From positions 1 to 64,000 of the forward strand of contig CAXBEA010000006.1 of NCBI GenBank assembly GCA_963974645.1: a stretch of DNA of 64,000 nucleotides, given 5' to 3'. The stretch is from Motiliproteus sp963974645. GTDB lineage: Bacteria; Pseudomonadota; Gammaproteobacteria; Pseudomonadales; Balneatricaceae. Of the stretch, positions 51,832-60,864 are shown piece by piece. How positions within the stretch are numbered: position 1 is the first letter of the stretch; each line of letters opens with the position of its first letter. The notes beneath the pieces were generated by a model that saw only the letters and a list, made by a program, of their open reading frames with translations, did not search any database and was not told where the DNA came from. The position numbers were made by a program, and so were the translations under genes.

Positions 51832-52859
51832 ACCCGATCAAGCCTAGCTTTTTCGCCAAGGCACTGGCCCGAACATTGACCAGAACATTGATCAGAACAT
51901 TAACCAAGGCACTGGCCGTTAGCTGGCTGGCGCTAGCCTGTTCCAGCAGTCTGGCCGCGGTCGCCTACGTCTCGAATGAGAAGGACAACAGCCTATCCCT
52001 GATCGACCTGGAGTCGCTTGAGGTCACCCGGACCATTGCGGTCGGCCAGCGCCCCCGTGGTATCACCTTCAACCGCGACTACTCCAGGCTCTACATCTGC
52101 GCCAGTGACGACGACAGTGTCCAGGTGCTGGATACCGCCAGCCATCAAATTATCGACTCGCTGCCTTCGGGTGAGGACCCGGAACAGTTCTCACTGCACC
52201 CCGATGACACGCGCCTCTATATCGCCAACGAGGAAGATGCCCTGGTCACCGTGGTCGATATTCCCAGCCGCCGAGTGCTGACCCAGATCGAGGTCGGGGT
52301 AGAACCTGAAGGGATGGCGATCAGCCCCGACGGCCGTCTGGCGATCAACACCTCAGAAACCACCAGCATGCTCCACTGGATCGACACCCAAACTCATCAG
52401 GTGGTCCATAACACCCGGGTCGATCAACGCCCGCGGCATGTTGAATTCAATCGTGATGGCAGCCGCTTTTGGGCCAGTTCAGAGATCGGTGGCAGCGTTG
52501 CCGTGATCGATGTCGCTAGCCGCGAGATGATCCATAAACTCCGCTTCAAGATTCGCGGTATCCATCCCGACAAGATCCAACCAGTGGGGATCAAACTCAG
52601 CGCCGACGGCCGCTACGCCTTCGTCGCGTTAGGACCCGCCAACCATATCGCGGTGGTCGATGCGCAAAGCTTTGAAGTGCTCGACTACCTGCTGGTCGGC
52701 CGTCGCGTCTGGCATATGGCCTTCAGCCCGGACGAGAAACTGCTGCTGACCACCAACGGCATTAGCGGTGATGTCTCGGTGATCGACGTAGAACGGCTCA
52801 GGGTCACCAAGTCGATTCGGGTCGGGCGCTACCCCTGGGGCGTGGCGGTCAAACCATGA
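51828..52859 (+). CDS. PQQ-dependent catabolism-associated beta-propeller protein
   Basis: A 343-aa exported seven-bladed YVTN-type propeller. Repeats such as TIAVGQRPRGITFNRDYSRL, IEVGVEPEGMAISPDGRLA and IRVGRYPWGVAVKP are seen along the chain. The N-terminal signal is preceded by an Arg/Thr-rich stretch (ALARTLTRTLIRTLTKALA) encoded by a short tandem DNA repeat. The gene is found between the binding protein and ATPase genes in Ped-type clusters and probably supplies a second periplasmic component. It overlaps both neighbours by 4 nt. Confidence 0.87.
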   Translation: MNPIKPSFFAKALARTLTRTLIRTLTKALAVSWLALACSSSLAAVAYVSNEKDNSLSLIDLESLEVTRTIAVGQRPRGITFNRDYSRLYICASDDDSVQVLDTASHQIIDSLPSGEDPEQFSLHPDDTRLYIANEEDALVTVVDIPSRRVLTQIEVGVEPEGMAISPDGRLAINTSETTSMLHWIDTQTHQVVHNTRVDQRPRHVEFNRDGSRFWASSEIGGSVAVIDVASREMIHKLRFKIRGIHPDKIQPVGIKLSADGRYAFVALGPANHIAVVDAQSFEVLDYLLVGRRVWHMAFSPDEKLLLTTNGISGDVSVIDVERLRVTKSIRVGRYPWGVAVKP

Positions 52860-53677
52860 ATGCCAGCCAGGAGCCCGAGAACCCTTTGCTGGCCGTGGAT
52901 CAGCTCAGGTTTAGTTACTCTAGCCGTTACGGCAGCAGCGAAGCCCTGAAGGGGATCAGTTTCCAGCTCCAGGCCGGTCGCTTTCATGCCCTGCTGGGGC
53001 CTAATGGCGCGGGCAAGAGCACCCTGTTTGCGCTGATCAGCCGGCTGCTGCAGATCCAACAGGGCGACATCCTGCTAAACGGCACCAGTCTCAAACGTGC
53101 TCCGGCTAAAGTGCTGCAACAGCTCGGCATGGTGTTCCAGCAGAGCACCCTGGATCTGGACCTGAGCGTCGAGGACAACCTCAACTACCACGCTTGCCTG
53201 CACGGCATCGACCGTGGCCGTCGTCGCCAGCGGATCGAGACCGAGCTGGCGCGGGTCGAGCTATCGGATCAGCGCCGCACCAAAGTGCGCCAGCTTAACG
53301 GCGGCCACCGACGCCGGGTCGAGATCGCCCGTGCGCTCCTGCACCAGCCGCAGTTACTGCTGCTGGACGAAGCCACCGTGGGACTCGATAGCCGCGCTCG
53401 CAGCGAGATCAATCGGCATATCCGTAAACTCTGCCTTGAGCAAGGGGTCGGGGTACTCTGGGCCACCCATCTGATCGAAGAGATCCAGCCGCAGGATGCG
53501 GTAACCCTACTGCACCGTGGGCAAGTGTTGGCCAATGCCAGTGCGGCGCAGATCTGCTCCCAGAGCGGTCAGCAGAGTCTGGTCGCAGCCTTTGAAGCGC
53601 TGACCAATCCAGACCTCTCCCAGCAAGCTGAAGCCCAGCCCGGCGCAGCCTTTTCGTCGCAGGGGCTCAGCCGGTGA
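52856..53677 (+). CDS. Ped-type ABC transporter ATPase (PedB-like)
   Basis: A 273-aa ATPase with Walker A GPNGAGKST (about residue 45), Q-loop MVFQQSTLD, Walker B LLLLDEATVGLD and H-loop ATHLIEEI. The signature is LNGGHRRRVEIARAL, in which the usual LSGGQ Ser and Gln are replaced by Asn and His; this is unusual but the Gly-Gly core remains. It resembles export-type (CcmA/NodI-like) ATPases. The permease gene follows with a 4-nt overlap. Confidence 0.88.
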   Translation: MNASQEPENPLLAVDQLRFSYSSRYGSSEALKGISFQLQAGRFHALLGPNGAGKSTLFALISRLLQIQQGDILLNGTSLKRAPAKVLQQLGMVFQQSTLDLDLSVEDNLNYHACLHGIDRGRRRQRIETELARVELSDQRRTKVRQLNGGHRRRVEIARALLHQPQLLLLDEATVGLDSRARSEINRHIRKLCLEQGVGVLWATHLIEEIQPQDAVTLLHRGQVLANASAAQICSQSGQQSLVAAFEALTNPDLSQQAEAQPGAAFSSQGLSR

Positions 53678-54477
53678 ACCTCAGCGCCTACGGCCAGGCA
53701 TTCCACGGTATCCTCTACCGCGAACTGCTGCGCTTTGTCTATCAACGCAGCCGCTTCTTCAGCGCCCTGGTCCGACCGCTGGTGTGGCTGGCGGTGTTCG
53801 CGGCCGGATTTCGTGCCGCGCTGGGGATCTCGATCATCGAACCCTACGATACCTACATCACCTACGAGGTCTATATAGCGCCGGGATTGATCGCCATGGT
53901 GCTGCTGTTTAATGCGATGCAGAGTTCGCTATCGATGGTCTATGACCGTGAGATGGGCGGCATGCGAGTACTGCTGATGAGCCCTCTGCCCCGCAGCTAT
54001 CTGCTGCTGTGCAAGCTGCTAGCGAGTGCGCTGGTGGCCATCCCGCAGGTCTATGCGTTTCTGGCTCTGGCCTGGTGGTTTGGGGTGGAGCCGCCGTTGG
54101 CAGGCTTTTTCTGGCTACTCCCCGCGCTGGTTGTCAGTGCGCTGCTACTGGGCGCACTGGGGTTGTTGATCTCGAGTTTTATTCGCCAGCTGGAAAATTT
54201 TGCCGGAGTGATGAATTTTGTCATCTTCCCGATGTTTTTTATCTCATCGGCGCTGTATCCGCTCTGGAAGATGCAGGAGGCCGGCGAACTGCTCTACTTC
54301 CTCTGCCGCTACAACCCCTTTAGCTACTGTGTCGAACTGATCCGCTTTGCCCTCTACGGCCAGCTCAATAGCGACGCATTAATAGTGGTCAGCGGCTGCA
54401 CCCTGGGGTTCACTGCACTGGCAATACTGGCCTTCAACCCGCAACGCGGTATCGTCCGCGGCGGAGCTAAAGGCTAA
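53674..54477 (+). CDS. Ped-type ABC transporter permease (PedC-like, ABC-2 family)
   Basis: A 267-aa ABC-2 type permease with six hydrophobic segments. Characteristic are YEVYIAPGLIAMVLLFNAMQ, MVYDREMGGMRVLLMSPLPR and FPMFFISSALYPLWKM near the end. ABC-2 permeases usually export, yet the operon also has a periplasmic binding protein, so the direction of transport is unclear. Last gene of the four-gene operon. Confidence 0.88.
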   Translation: MNLSAYGQAFHGILYRELLRFVYQRSRFFSALVRPLVWLAVFAAGFRAALGISIIEPYDTYITYEVYIAPGLIAMVLLFNAMQSSLSMVYDREMGGMRVLLMSPLPRSYLLLCKLLASALVAIPQVYAFLALAWWFGVEPPLAGFFWLLPALVVSALLLGALGLLISSFIRQLENFAGVMNFVIFPMFFISSALYPLWKMQEAGELLYFLCRYNPFSYCVELIRFALYGQLNSDALIVVSGCTLGFTALAILAFNPQRGIVRGGAKG

Positions 54478-54518
54478 GCTGTAGGCCAAGGGCTAGGGCT
54501 AGGGCTAAAACAGTTAAA

Positions 54519-57122
54519 TCAAACCCGGTTGATACGAGGCCTGCCCAGGGCATTACGGCACAGGGTTTGCTCCGCAGACTCTTGCTGCTCAGGACTGGAG
54601 AGCAGGAATTTTTCCTGGTAGTCGGCAGCCGGTAACGGACGGCTGAGCAGAAACCCCTGCATATAGGTACAGTCCTGCGCCTGTAACATCCGCAGTTGAG
54701 CGGGGGTTTCTACGCCCTCGGCGATGATCCTCAGGTTGAGCCTCGAGGCCATGGAAATGATGGTACGGATGATCTCAAGATCGCTTTTACTGGACTCCAG
54801 GTCTCGGACGAAGGCGCGGTCAATCTTCAGATAGTCGAGCGGAAAGGTTTTCAGATAACTGAGTGAAGAGTAGCCGGTACCGAAATCGTCGACGGCAAAA
54901 CGTACCCCCATGGCCTTGATCTCACGCAGCTGGGACAGCGTCACTTCGGCGTCCTGCATCAGCACTGTTTCGGTGATTTCCAGTACCAGCGCCTCCGGAT
55001 CTATACCACTCTCGTCAATAATTGCTTTGATCTTTCCAGACAGATCATTGGCTCTAAATTGCAGCGAAGAAAGATTGACACTGATCTTGCCGGGGTTCAG
55101 CCCTTGATCTTGCCAACGCCGCCACTGCATGCAGGCCTCGCGCAGAATCCAGTCACCGATCGGCAGGATCATCCCGGTACTCTCAGCCACAGGAATAAAG
55201 TCCAACGGTGACACCACCCCCCATTCGGGATGCTGCCAACGGATCAGCGCTTCCATACCGACCACCCAGCCGCTGGCTAGCTCTAGCTGTGGCTGGTAAT
55301 AGAGCCTCAGCTCGTTGTTGGCCAGCGCCCGACGCAGATTATTCTCCAGATCCAGCCGGCGCATCGCCGAGCTGTTCATCTCGGCGGAAAAAAAGCTGAA
55401 CTGATTTTTGCCCAGGGCTTTAGCGCTGTAAAGCGCGGTATCGGCATTCTGAATCAACAGCCGGGGGTCTGCACCGTTTTCCGGATAGATCGAGATACCG
55501 ATACTCAGGGTGGTAAAGATCTCTTGCGATTTCACCTCTAGGGCCCGATTAAACTGCTGTTGAATACGTTTAGCAACGCGGCTGGCATCGATAGGATCGG
55601 CAACGTAGGGCAACAGAACCAAGAACTCATCACCACCTTGACGCGACACCGTCGGGGTTAACAGCCGCGGTCCCAGCGGGGCGACCAGAGCCGAATCTCT
55701 AAGCGTCTCCACCAGCCTTAGACTCACCTCACGCAGCAGCTCATCACCGACATCATGACCGAGGGAGTCGTTGATCTGTTTGAAATTATCCAGATCCAGA
55801 AACAGCACCGCGAGATGCTGCTGCTGGCACTGAGCAAACTTGATCCCCTGCTGCAAACGGTCAATAAACAGGGTCCGGTTGGGTAGCCCTGACAGGGTGT
55901 CGTAGAACGCCAGCTTATGGATCTTCTTTTCGGCCAGTTTGCGCGCTGAAATATTGGAGCCGATCAACAGAAAACCCTGCGCCTGCCCGTTTCGGTGATC
56001 ATTGAGGGTCTCGATCCGATTCAATGAGGCCAGCACCGGGACCCGATGGCCTCCGCGATTGCGCAGATCCAGCTCAAAATGGTCCTCGCTATTAATCGGG
56101 ATAGAGTCTTCCAGACTATCGAGCCCCTCTTCTAACAGCAGGGTAACCGGGTTGCCCAGAAACTCCGCTTCGGAGTAACCCAACTGCTCACAGGCGGCAC
56201 GATTGACCTTTTTAATCCGTCCCTGTGCATCGGTGGTGATCAGGATATCTTCCATCGCCTGAAGGATATTTTCGGTATAACCGTGCGCGTCCTCTAATGC
56301 CTGTTTGTTCTCGCTAAGCCCCTGGGTCATCAGATTAAACGCCAGCGCCAGTTCACCCAGCTCGTCCTTAGTCTGCAACGGAACCTGCACCGAAAGATCA
56401 CCCTGGGTGATGCTTTGAGTGGCCTCCCTGAATTTTCGTAGCGGAATCACGATATGGACCATATTGCTGCGCGCCATAGCGCCACCCAGGACAATCATCA
56501 CCAACACCCCCGCAACCAGAATATGCAGGTTGTGAATTATCGCGCCGCTGACCTCCTCAGTTCGATCGCTGATCTGCCCTCGCTCATGGTCAATGGCAGT
56601 CTGACTGAGGGTTAATAGCAGCACCTCCGCCTCTTCCATCGCCTCCAGCGCGTCCTTAATCTGCAACAATTCGTGACTGTCCAGATCTCTCTTTATGACC
56701 CCGAAGAAGCGACGGCTCAGCTGTAACAAAGCAAGCGACTGGAGCTTAATCTGTTCAGCGAACCTGCGATCATCGACTGAAGAGCGTTCAAGCAGTGCGC
56801 TATACTGTTCAATCGCCAAAGCCAACTGCTTGGCTCCCTGCTCCGCCAGCTCCGCCTCTTCAGAGCCTGGAGTAGATTTCTCGCCGACAACACCCTCGAT
56901 ATCCAAAGAATGGATCAAACCCGCTTCGACAGTCGATGCGACGACCTGTAGCGCAGCGCGTTGAATTTGGTTCAGTGCAGCCATCAACGGCAAACTCTGC
57001 GTATTGAGCCGCTGGTAGGTATGCTGGGTCTGCTGATTATTTTGGTAGGAAAAAAAGCCGTATAGCACCACCACCAGCAAAAAAACCAGATAGGTGAGCA
57101 ATAGCCGGGGTAATATTTTCAT
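54519..57122 (-). CDS. Membrane HAMP-PAS-GGDEF-EAL c-di-GMP protein
   Basis: An 867-aa signalling protein. It has a first helix (LLLTYLVFLLVVVLYGFF), a periplasmic four-helix-type sensor region, a second helix (NLHILVAGVLVMIVLGGAMA), HAMP (PLRKFREATQSITQGDLSVQ), PAS (about residues 290-400), GGDEF (SRQGGDEFLVLLP intact) and EAL (VVGMEALIRWQ, AVDDFGTGYSSLSYLK). Both catalytic motifs are conserved. Start ATG 57122 places the first helix at the N-terminus, though no strong ribosome site precedes it. It converges with the Ped-type operon; a role in coupling alcohol or metal status to c-di-GMP is possible. Confidence 0.88.
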   Translation of the reverse strand: MKILPRLLLTYLVFLLVVVLYGFFSYQNNQQTQHTYQRLNTQSLPLMAALNQIQRAALQVVASTVEAGLIHSLDIEGVVGEKSTPGSEEAELAEQGAKQLALAIEQYSALLERSSVDDRRFAEQIKLQSLALLQLSRRFFGVIKRDLDSHELLQIKDALEAMEEAEVLLLTLSQTAIDHERGQISDRTEEVSGAIIHNLHILVAGVLVMIVLGGAMARSNMVHIVIPLRKFREATQSITQGDLSVQVPLQTKDELGELALAFNLMTQGLSENKQALEDAHGYTENILQAMEDILITTDAQGRIKKVNRAACEQLGYSEAEFLGNPVTLLLEEGLDSLEDSIPINSEDHFELDLRNRGGHRVPVLASLNRIETLNDHRNGQAQGFLLIGSNISARKLAEKKIHKLAFYDTLSGLPNRTLFIDRLQQGIKFAQCQQQHLAVLFLDLDNFKQINDSLGHDVGDELLREVSLRLVETLRDSALVAPLGPRLLTPTVSRQGGDEFLVLLPYVADPIDASRVAKRIQQQFNRALEVKSQEIFTTLSIGISIYPENGADPRLLIQNADTALYSAKALGKNQFSFFSAEMNSSAMRRLDLENNLRRALANNELRLYYQPQLELASGWVVGMEALIRWQHPEWGVVSPLDFIPVAESTGMILPIGDWILREACMQWRRWQDQGLNPGKISVNLSSLQFRANDLSGKIKAIIDESGIDPEALVLEITETVLMQDAEVTLSQLREIKAMGVRFAVDDFGTGYSSLSYLKTFPLDYLKIDRAFVRDLESSKSDLEIIRTIISMASRLNLRIIAEGVETPAQLRMLQAQDCTYMQGFLLSRPLPAADYQEKFLLSSPEQQESAEQTLCRNALGRPRINRV

Positions 57123-57299
57123 TCTGAGGAGAGGGCCGCTGAGTGATGCTCGATTCAACCGTAGTTCAGCCAGGCAGCGCACTGCAGGACCAAGCTACGA
57201 ACTCAAGATACAAATGTAACAAAAACCAGATTATACAGAAGCGCCATTAAAAAGCTGGTGTGTGTATCGGCGGGTGATAATCACGGCGAAGTGTCCCGA

Positions 57300-58052
57300 T
57301 CATTGCCAATCGTCTAAGCCGTCAATGCCACGCAACTCAAGCATCTGCTCGGTCTGATAGCGAGGATCGCGCTCCTGCTGCGGCAGCTTGCCCCGCCATT
57401 GATGCAGGATTCGGGTCGGCTGCCCCCCCAACACCAGGATTCGATCCGCCAGCGTTATCGCTTCACGCAGATCATGGGTCACAAACAGAATCGCGGTCTG
57501 CGGCCGCATTTGGCGCAGCCTATTCACCAACCGGTGCATCTCTTTAACCGTCGGCGGATCGAGCGAGACAAAGGGTTCATCCATCAGGATCAGCTTCGGT
57601 TCTACAATCAGGCTCCGCGCCAGCGCTGCCCGGCGCGCCATCCCCAGTGACAGGCTGCCCGGATAGGCATCGACATATGCCGATAATCCCATCGCGGCGA
57701 CCAGGGGTTCGATCCGATGATAGTGGTCAGGGGCGATCACCAGCGCAAGATTCTGGCGTAGGGTGCGCCAGGGCAACAGGCGTGGCTGCTGGAACATATA
57801 GCTGATCGATTCAGACTCGGCAGAGAGTTCAAGGCAGCCCTTAAAGTCAGGATCTAACCCGGCAATCATCTGCAGCAACGAACTCTTGCCACAGCCCGAC
57901 GGGCCAAGCAAGCAGAGCAGCTCGCCAGGCGCCAGGCTCAGCTCAAACTGTTTGAACAGCGGCCTGGTTGAGGACTTTTGCGCAAGCTTTTTTGGATCCA
58001 AATTTGGATTTGGATGGGGATAGGTTTTGCTATCGATTCGCAGTCGCAGCAT
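57300..58052 (-). CDS. NitT/TauT-type ABC transporter ATPase
   Basis: A 250-aa ATPase with Walker A GPSGCGKSSL, signature SLGMARRAALARSL, Walker B LILMDEPFVSLD and H-loop FVTHDLREA. This is the SsuB/TauB/NrtD group. The signature Leu-Gly-Met replaces the usual Ser-Gly-Gly, common to related proteins in this group. The ATG at 58052 shares a base with the permease stop (TGATG). It is the third gene of the binding protein-permease-ATPase operon. Confidence 0.88.
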   Translation of the reverse strand: MLRLRIDSKTYPHPNPNLDPKKLAQKSSTRPLFKQFELSLAPGELLCLLGPSGCGKSSLLQMIAGLDPDFKGCLELSAESESISYMFQQPRLLPWRTLRQNLALVIAPDHYHRIEPLVAAMGLSAYVDAYPGSLSLGMARRAALARSLIVEPKLILMDEPFVSLDPPTVKEMHRLVNRLRQMRPQTAILFVTHDLREAITLADRILVLGGQPTRILHQWRGKLPQQERDPRYQTEQMLELRGIDGLDDWQ

Positions 58053-58810
58053 CAGTGTTGATCTCCACGCCAACGCTGATGGCGCCGCTCCCAAGGCTGC
58101 AGCAGTAGCCATTCGACCCCCTGAATAATAGCGATAAAGGCCAGGCTGTAGGCCAGAATAACCGCGACATCGAACATCTGAAACGCCAGATGAAGTTGAA
58201 ACCCCACCCCGTTGCTACGCCCCAGCAATTCCACCACCAAGACGATCTTCCAGATCAGCGCCAGACCTGATCGGGCCGCGATCAAAAAATAGGGTTGCAG
58301 CTGTGGCAGTATCACCTCGCGCAACTGTCTCAGCGCTGGCACCCGGTAGACCTGCACCAGCTCCCGATAGTGCGGATCGAGCCGGCGCGCGCCCTCTCGC
58401 AGGGTCACCACCACATTCGGCACCTTGTTAATCACCACCGCCAACACCGCCGAGAGTTCGCTCATCCCCAGCCAGATATAAAGCAGAATGATCGTCACTA
58501 GCGCGGGCAGGTTAAGCAGAATAACCAGCAACGGATCGAGCCAGCGATCCAGCAGGCGGTAGTAGCCCATCGCTATCCCCAACGCCGACCCGAGCAGCAT
58601 GGAGAGACTGAATCCCAGCCCGACCCGCGCCAGAGTCGCCCCCAGATGCTGGGGCAACGCACCGCTCTGCCAGTGCTGCCATAGAGTACTGAGCACCTGC
58701 TCAGGGCCGGGCAACAAAGGTTGCTGCAACAGCAGCGCCAGCAGCTGCCAGCCGCCCAGCAACATCAGCAGGGTCAACAGTTGCGGCGAGGGCTTAAAAC
58801 TGATGCTCAA
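58052..58810 (-). CDS. NitT/TauT-type ABC transporter permease
   Basis: A 252-aa BPD_transp_1 permease with six helices and the EAA-like loop (ELVQVYRVPALRQLREVILP). I place the start at a TTG (58810) that overlaps the stop of the binding-protein gene (TTGA), giving SISFKPSPQLLTLLMLLGGW as N-terminus. The frame is open farther upstream but would lie inside the previous gene. It resembles SsuC/TauC. Confidence 0.87.
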   Translation of the reverse strand: MSISFKPSPQLLTLLMLLGGWQLLALLLQQPLLPGPEQVLSTLWQHWQSGALPQHLGATLARVGLGFSLSMLLGSALGIAMGYYRLLDRWLDPLLVILLNLPALVTIILLYIWLGMSELSAVLAVVINKVPNVVVTLREGARRLDPHYRELVQVYRVPALRQLREVILPQLQPYFLIAARSGLALIWKIVLVVELLGRSNGVGFQLHLAFQMFDVAVILAYSLAFIAIIQGVEWLLLQPWERRHQRWRGDQH

Positions 58811-59841
58811 GGTAACCGCCGAAAACTGGCACGATCCAAGGCGGTGGCACTGCCCAGCAGGGATTTGCCGCCGATCTGATAGAGCAACCCATACATTTTT
58901 TCCGCAGCCTCGATCTGCGCCAGGCTCAGCGGCTGCGGATAGCCGGCCAGATAGCCCGCCTTCAACTGCTCGAAGGTTGCCTCGTCGTCTACCTGCATCA
59001 ACGGCCGCAACGCGTTCCAAGCGGCGGGCGTTTGTTGCAGATAGGCTTTGCCGGCCTTTGATGCCGCGACTAACGCCTCGATCCGTTGCGGTTGCAGCTC
59101 AGCCCAGGATTGGCGGAAGACAAAACCGAGCATCGGCAGATCGGTGTCCAGTCCCAGCTCGCGGCTGGTCTGCTTGAGATCCAGCAGTACCGGGTAGCCC
59201 TTCGCTTTAAGCCGGGCGGTGAAGTGCCAAAAGCTGATCAGCGCATCCAGACGCCCCTGCTGCAGCGCGGCACTTAACAACGGCGGTGCGCCATACTGCT
59301 GCTCGGTGCTAGCCTGCAGATCAAAGCCTAGCTGTAACGCCCGCGCCCGCAGCAGCAACCAGCCCTTACTGGCAGGACCGCCAGCGATACCGATCCGCGT
59401 GCCTTGGAGTTGCTGCAGCGTCTTGATGGAGGAGTCTGGAGCAAGAACAAGTTCGCCAATCGCCGTTGAGAAGGGCACAAACTGCAACGCCTGACCCATT
59501 GCCCGCTGCCGTGTGACCCAGATCCAGTCGGCCACGATCACATCCGCAGCACCGCTCATCAGTGCTGTACGGGTGGCACTCATACCCGCCAGCTCGATCA
59601 CCTCCAACTTAAACCCTGCCTGCCGATCAAACTGTTGCCGACGGATCGTCTCCAACTCCCAGTTGAGGGTGCCAAACTTCAGCGCCGCAACCCGGATCTC
59701 ACCTAGGGTGGGGGCTGCAGCTAGAGGGCCCCCTGAAGCCAAGGCGGCCGCTGATCCAAGAAGGGCATGGAGCCACAGCAGAACCATCCCCCCGATACAG
59801 CCCGGCTTGGCCTTTCTGAAACAGTAACCTAATAAAAACAT
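58807..59841 (-). CDS. NitT/TauT-type ABC transporter substrate-binding protein
   Basis: A periplasmic binding protein of 344 aa (NMT1/SsuA-like) with a signal region near MVLLWLHALLGSAAALA. Typical parts are IRVAALKFGTLNWELETIRR, ELAGMSATRTALMSGAADVI and GTRIGIAGGPASKGWLLLRA. The substrate class is aliphatic sulfonate, taurine, nitrate or thiamine precursor-like; a similar gene set accompanies PQQ alcohol loci, so a link to alcohol use is possible. The start is uncertain: ATG 59841, or TTG at 59856 directly after GAGG. Confidence 0.84.
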   Translation of the reverse strand: MFLLGYCFRKAKPGCIGGMVLLWLHALLGSAAALASGGPLAAAPTLGEIRVAALKFGTLNWELETIRRQQFDRQAGFKLEVIELAGMSATRTALMSGAADVIVADWIWVTRQRAMGQALQFVPFSTAIGELVLAPDSSIKTLQQLQGTRIGIAGGPASKGWLLLRARALQLGFDLQASTEQQYGAPPLLSAALQQGRLDALISFWHFTARLKAKGYPVLLDLKQTSRELGLDTDLPMLGFVFRQSWAELQPQRIEALVAASKAGKAYLQQTPAAWNALRPLMQVDDEATFEQLKAGYLAGYPQPLSLAQIEAAEKMYGLLYQIGGKSLLGSATALDRASFRRLP

Positions 59842-60030
59842 AGCGGGAAACAACAACCTCAGCAGTATCTATCGACTCCATAACACCAGAGTCACTGCAA
59901 CCACTCTCCGCCAAAGATTCTCTGCCAAACATAGTACTTTCGGCCCCTTTGTTAAGACCGATGGTCGTATTCCGGCTCTAGTCCATTCGCGCTCTAATGG
60001 GACAACATAATAATAAAGGAGTTTTTGACC

Positions 60031-60864
60031 ATGCAGTCGCTCCAGACTACCCCTGCATCCCCTGCTGACAAGCCCTTGTCGGCTCAGATTTCCAAGCCGC
60101 TGATCATGGGCCATAATACTACTACCAATAATAATAATGCTGCCGCACGCCCTGACACCCAGAGCGCTGAGACACCCCAGCTGGAGTGCCCTGTGTATAA
60201 ATTACTGATAGCCGATGATCATCCGTTATTTCGCGAAGCGATTGCCGATGTGATCCGTAGTCGTTATCCCGATGCAGAGATTCTGCAGTCTGAAAATCTC
60301 GAAGCAGCCGCCGAACTGGCCGCGCAGCACGACGATCTCGACCTGATCCTGCTCGATCTGAACATGCCCGGGATGCATGGCCTTAACGGGCTGATGCAGC
60401 TGCGTAACGAATCCCCCAGCATTCCGGTGGTCATTATCTCCGCCGAGGAAGACAAGAGCATTGTGCTCCAGGCGATGACCTATGGCGCGGTCGGCTTCAT
60501 CCTCAAATCGCTACCCCGCGAGAAGATGACCCAGGCACTGGAGCAGGTTTTAGCGGGCCAGGTTTATCTGCCCGCCGATGTAATCCGCTCAACCACCGAC
60601 AACAGCCGTAGCAGTCGCCGCCGCATCGATGAACATACGATCGCCCCGGAGATGCTCAACAGCCTGACCCGACGTCAGTTACTCGTGCTGGAACGGATGG
60701 CCAACGGCGAGTCCAACAAGCAGATCGCCTACACCCTGTGCATCGCCGAAACCACCGTCAAGGCCCATGTCTCGGCGGTACTGCGCAAACTGAATGTGCA
60801 CAATCGAATCCAGGCGGTGCTGTCGGCGGGTAATATCGACTTTAACCAATACCTGAAGCGCTAA
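60031..60864 (+). CDS. NarL/LuxR-family response regulator (ErbR/AgmR-like)
   Basis: A 277-aa response regulator. After an unusual N-terminal extension of about 55 residues, partly Asn/Thr-rich, comes a receiver domain (LLIADDHPLFREAIADVI; phosphoacceptor Asp in LILLDLNMPG; conserved Lys in GFILKSLPREK). A C-terminal LuxR helix-turn-helix follows (SLTRRQLLVLERMANGESNK, VKAHVSAVLRKLNVHNRIQA). AAGGAG is 9 nt before the ATG. Close regulators (AgmR, ErbR, PedR) control PQQ ethanol oxidation in pseudomonads, and the nearby hybrid kinase is of the matching type, so control of this locus is a reasonable inference. Confidence 0.87.
   Translation: MQSLQTTPASPADKPLSAQISKPLIMGHNTTTNNNNAAARPDTQSAETPQLECPVYKLLIADDHPLFREAIADVIRSRYPDAEILQSENLEAAAELAAQHDDLDLILLDLNMPGMHGLNGLMQLRNESPSIPVVIISAEEDKSIVLQAMTYGAVGFILKSLPREKMTQALEQVLAGQVYLPADVIRSTTDNSRSSRRRIDEHTIAPEMLNSLTRRQLLVLERMANGESNKQIAYTLCIAETTVKAHVSAVLRKLNVHNRIQAVLSAGNIDFNQYLKR

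Noticed and set aside
54489..54507. Three AGGGCT hexamers after the PedC-like gene
   Set aside because: A short simple repeat in a small convergent gap, with no sign of function.
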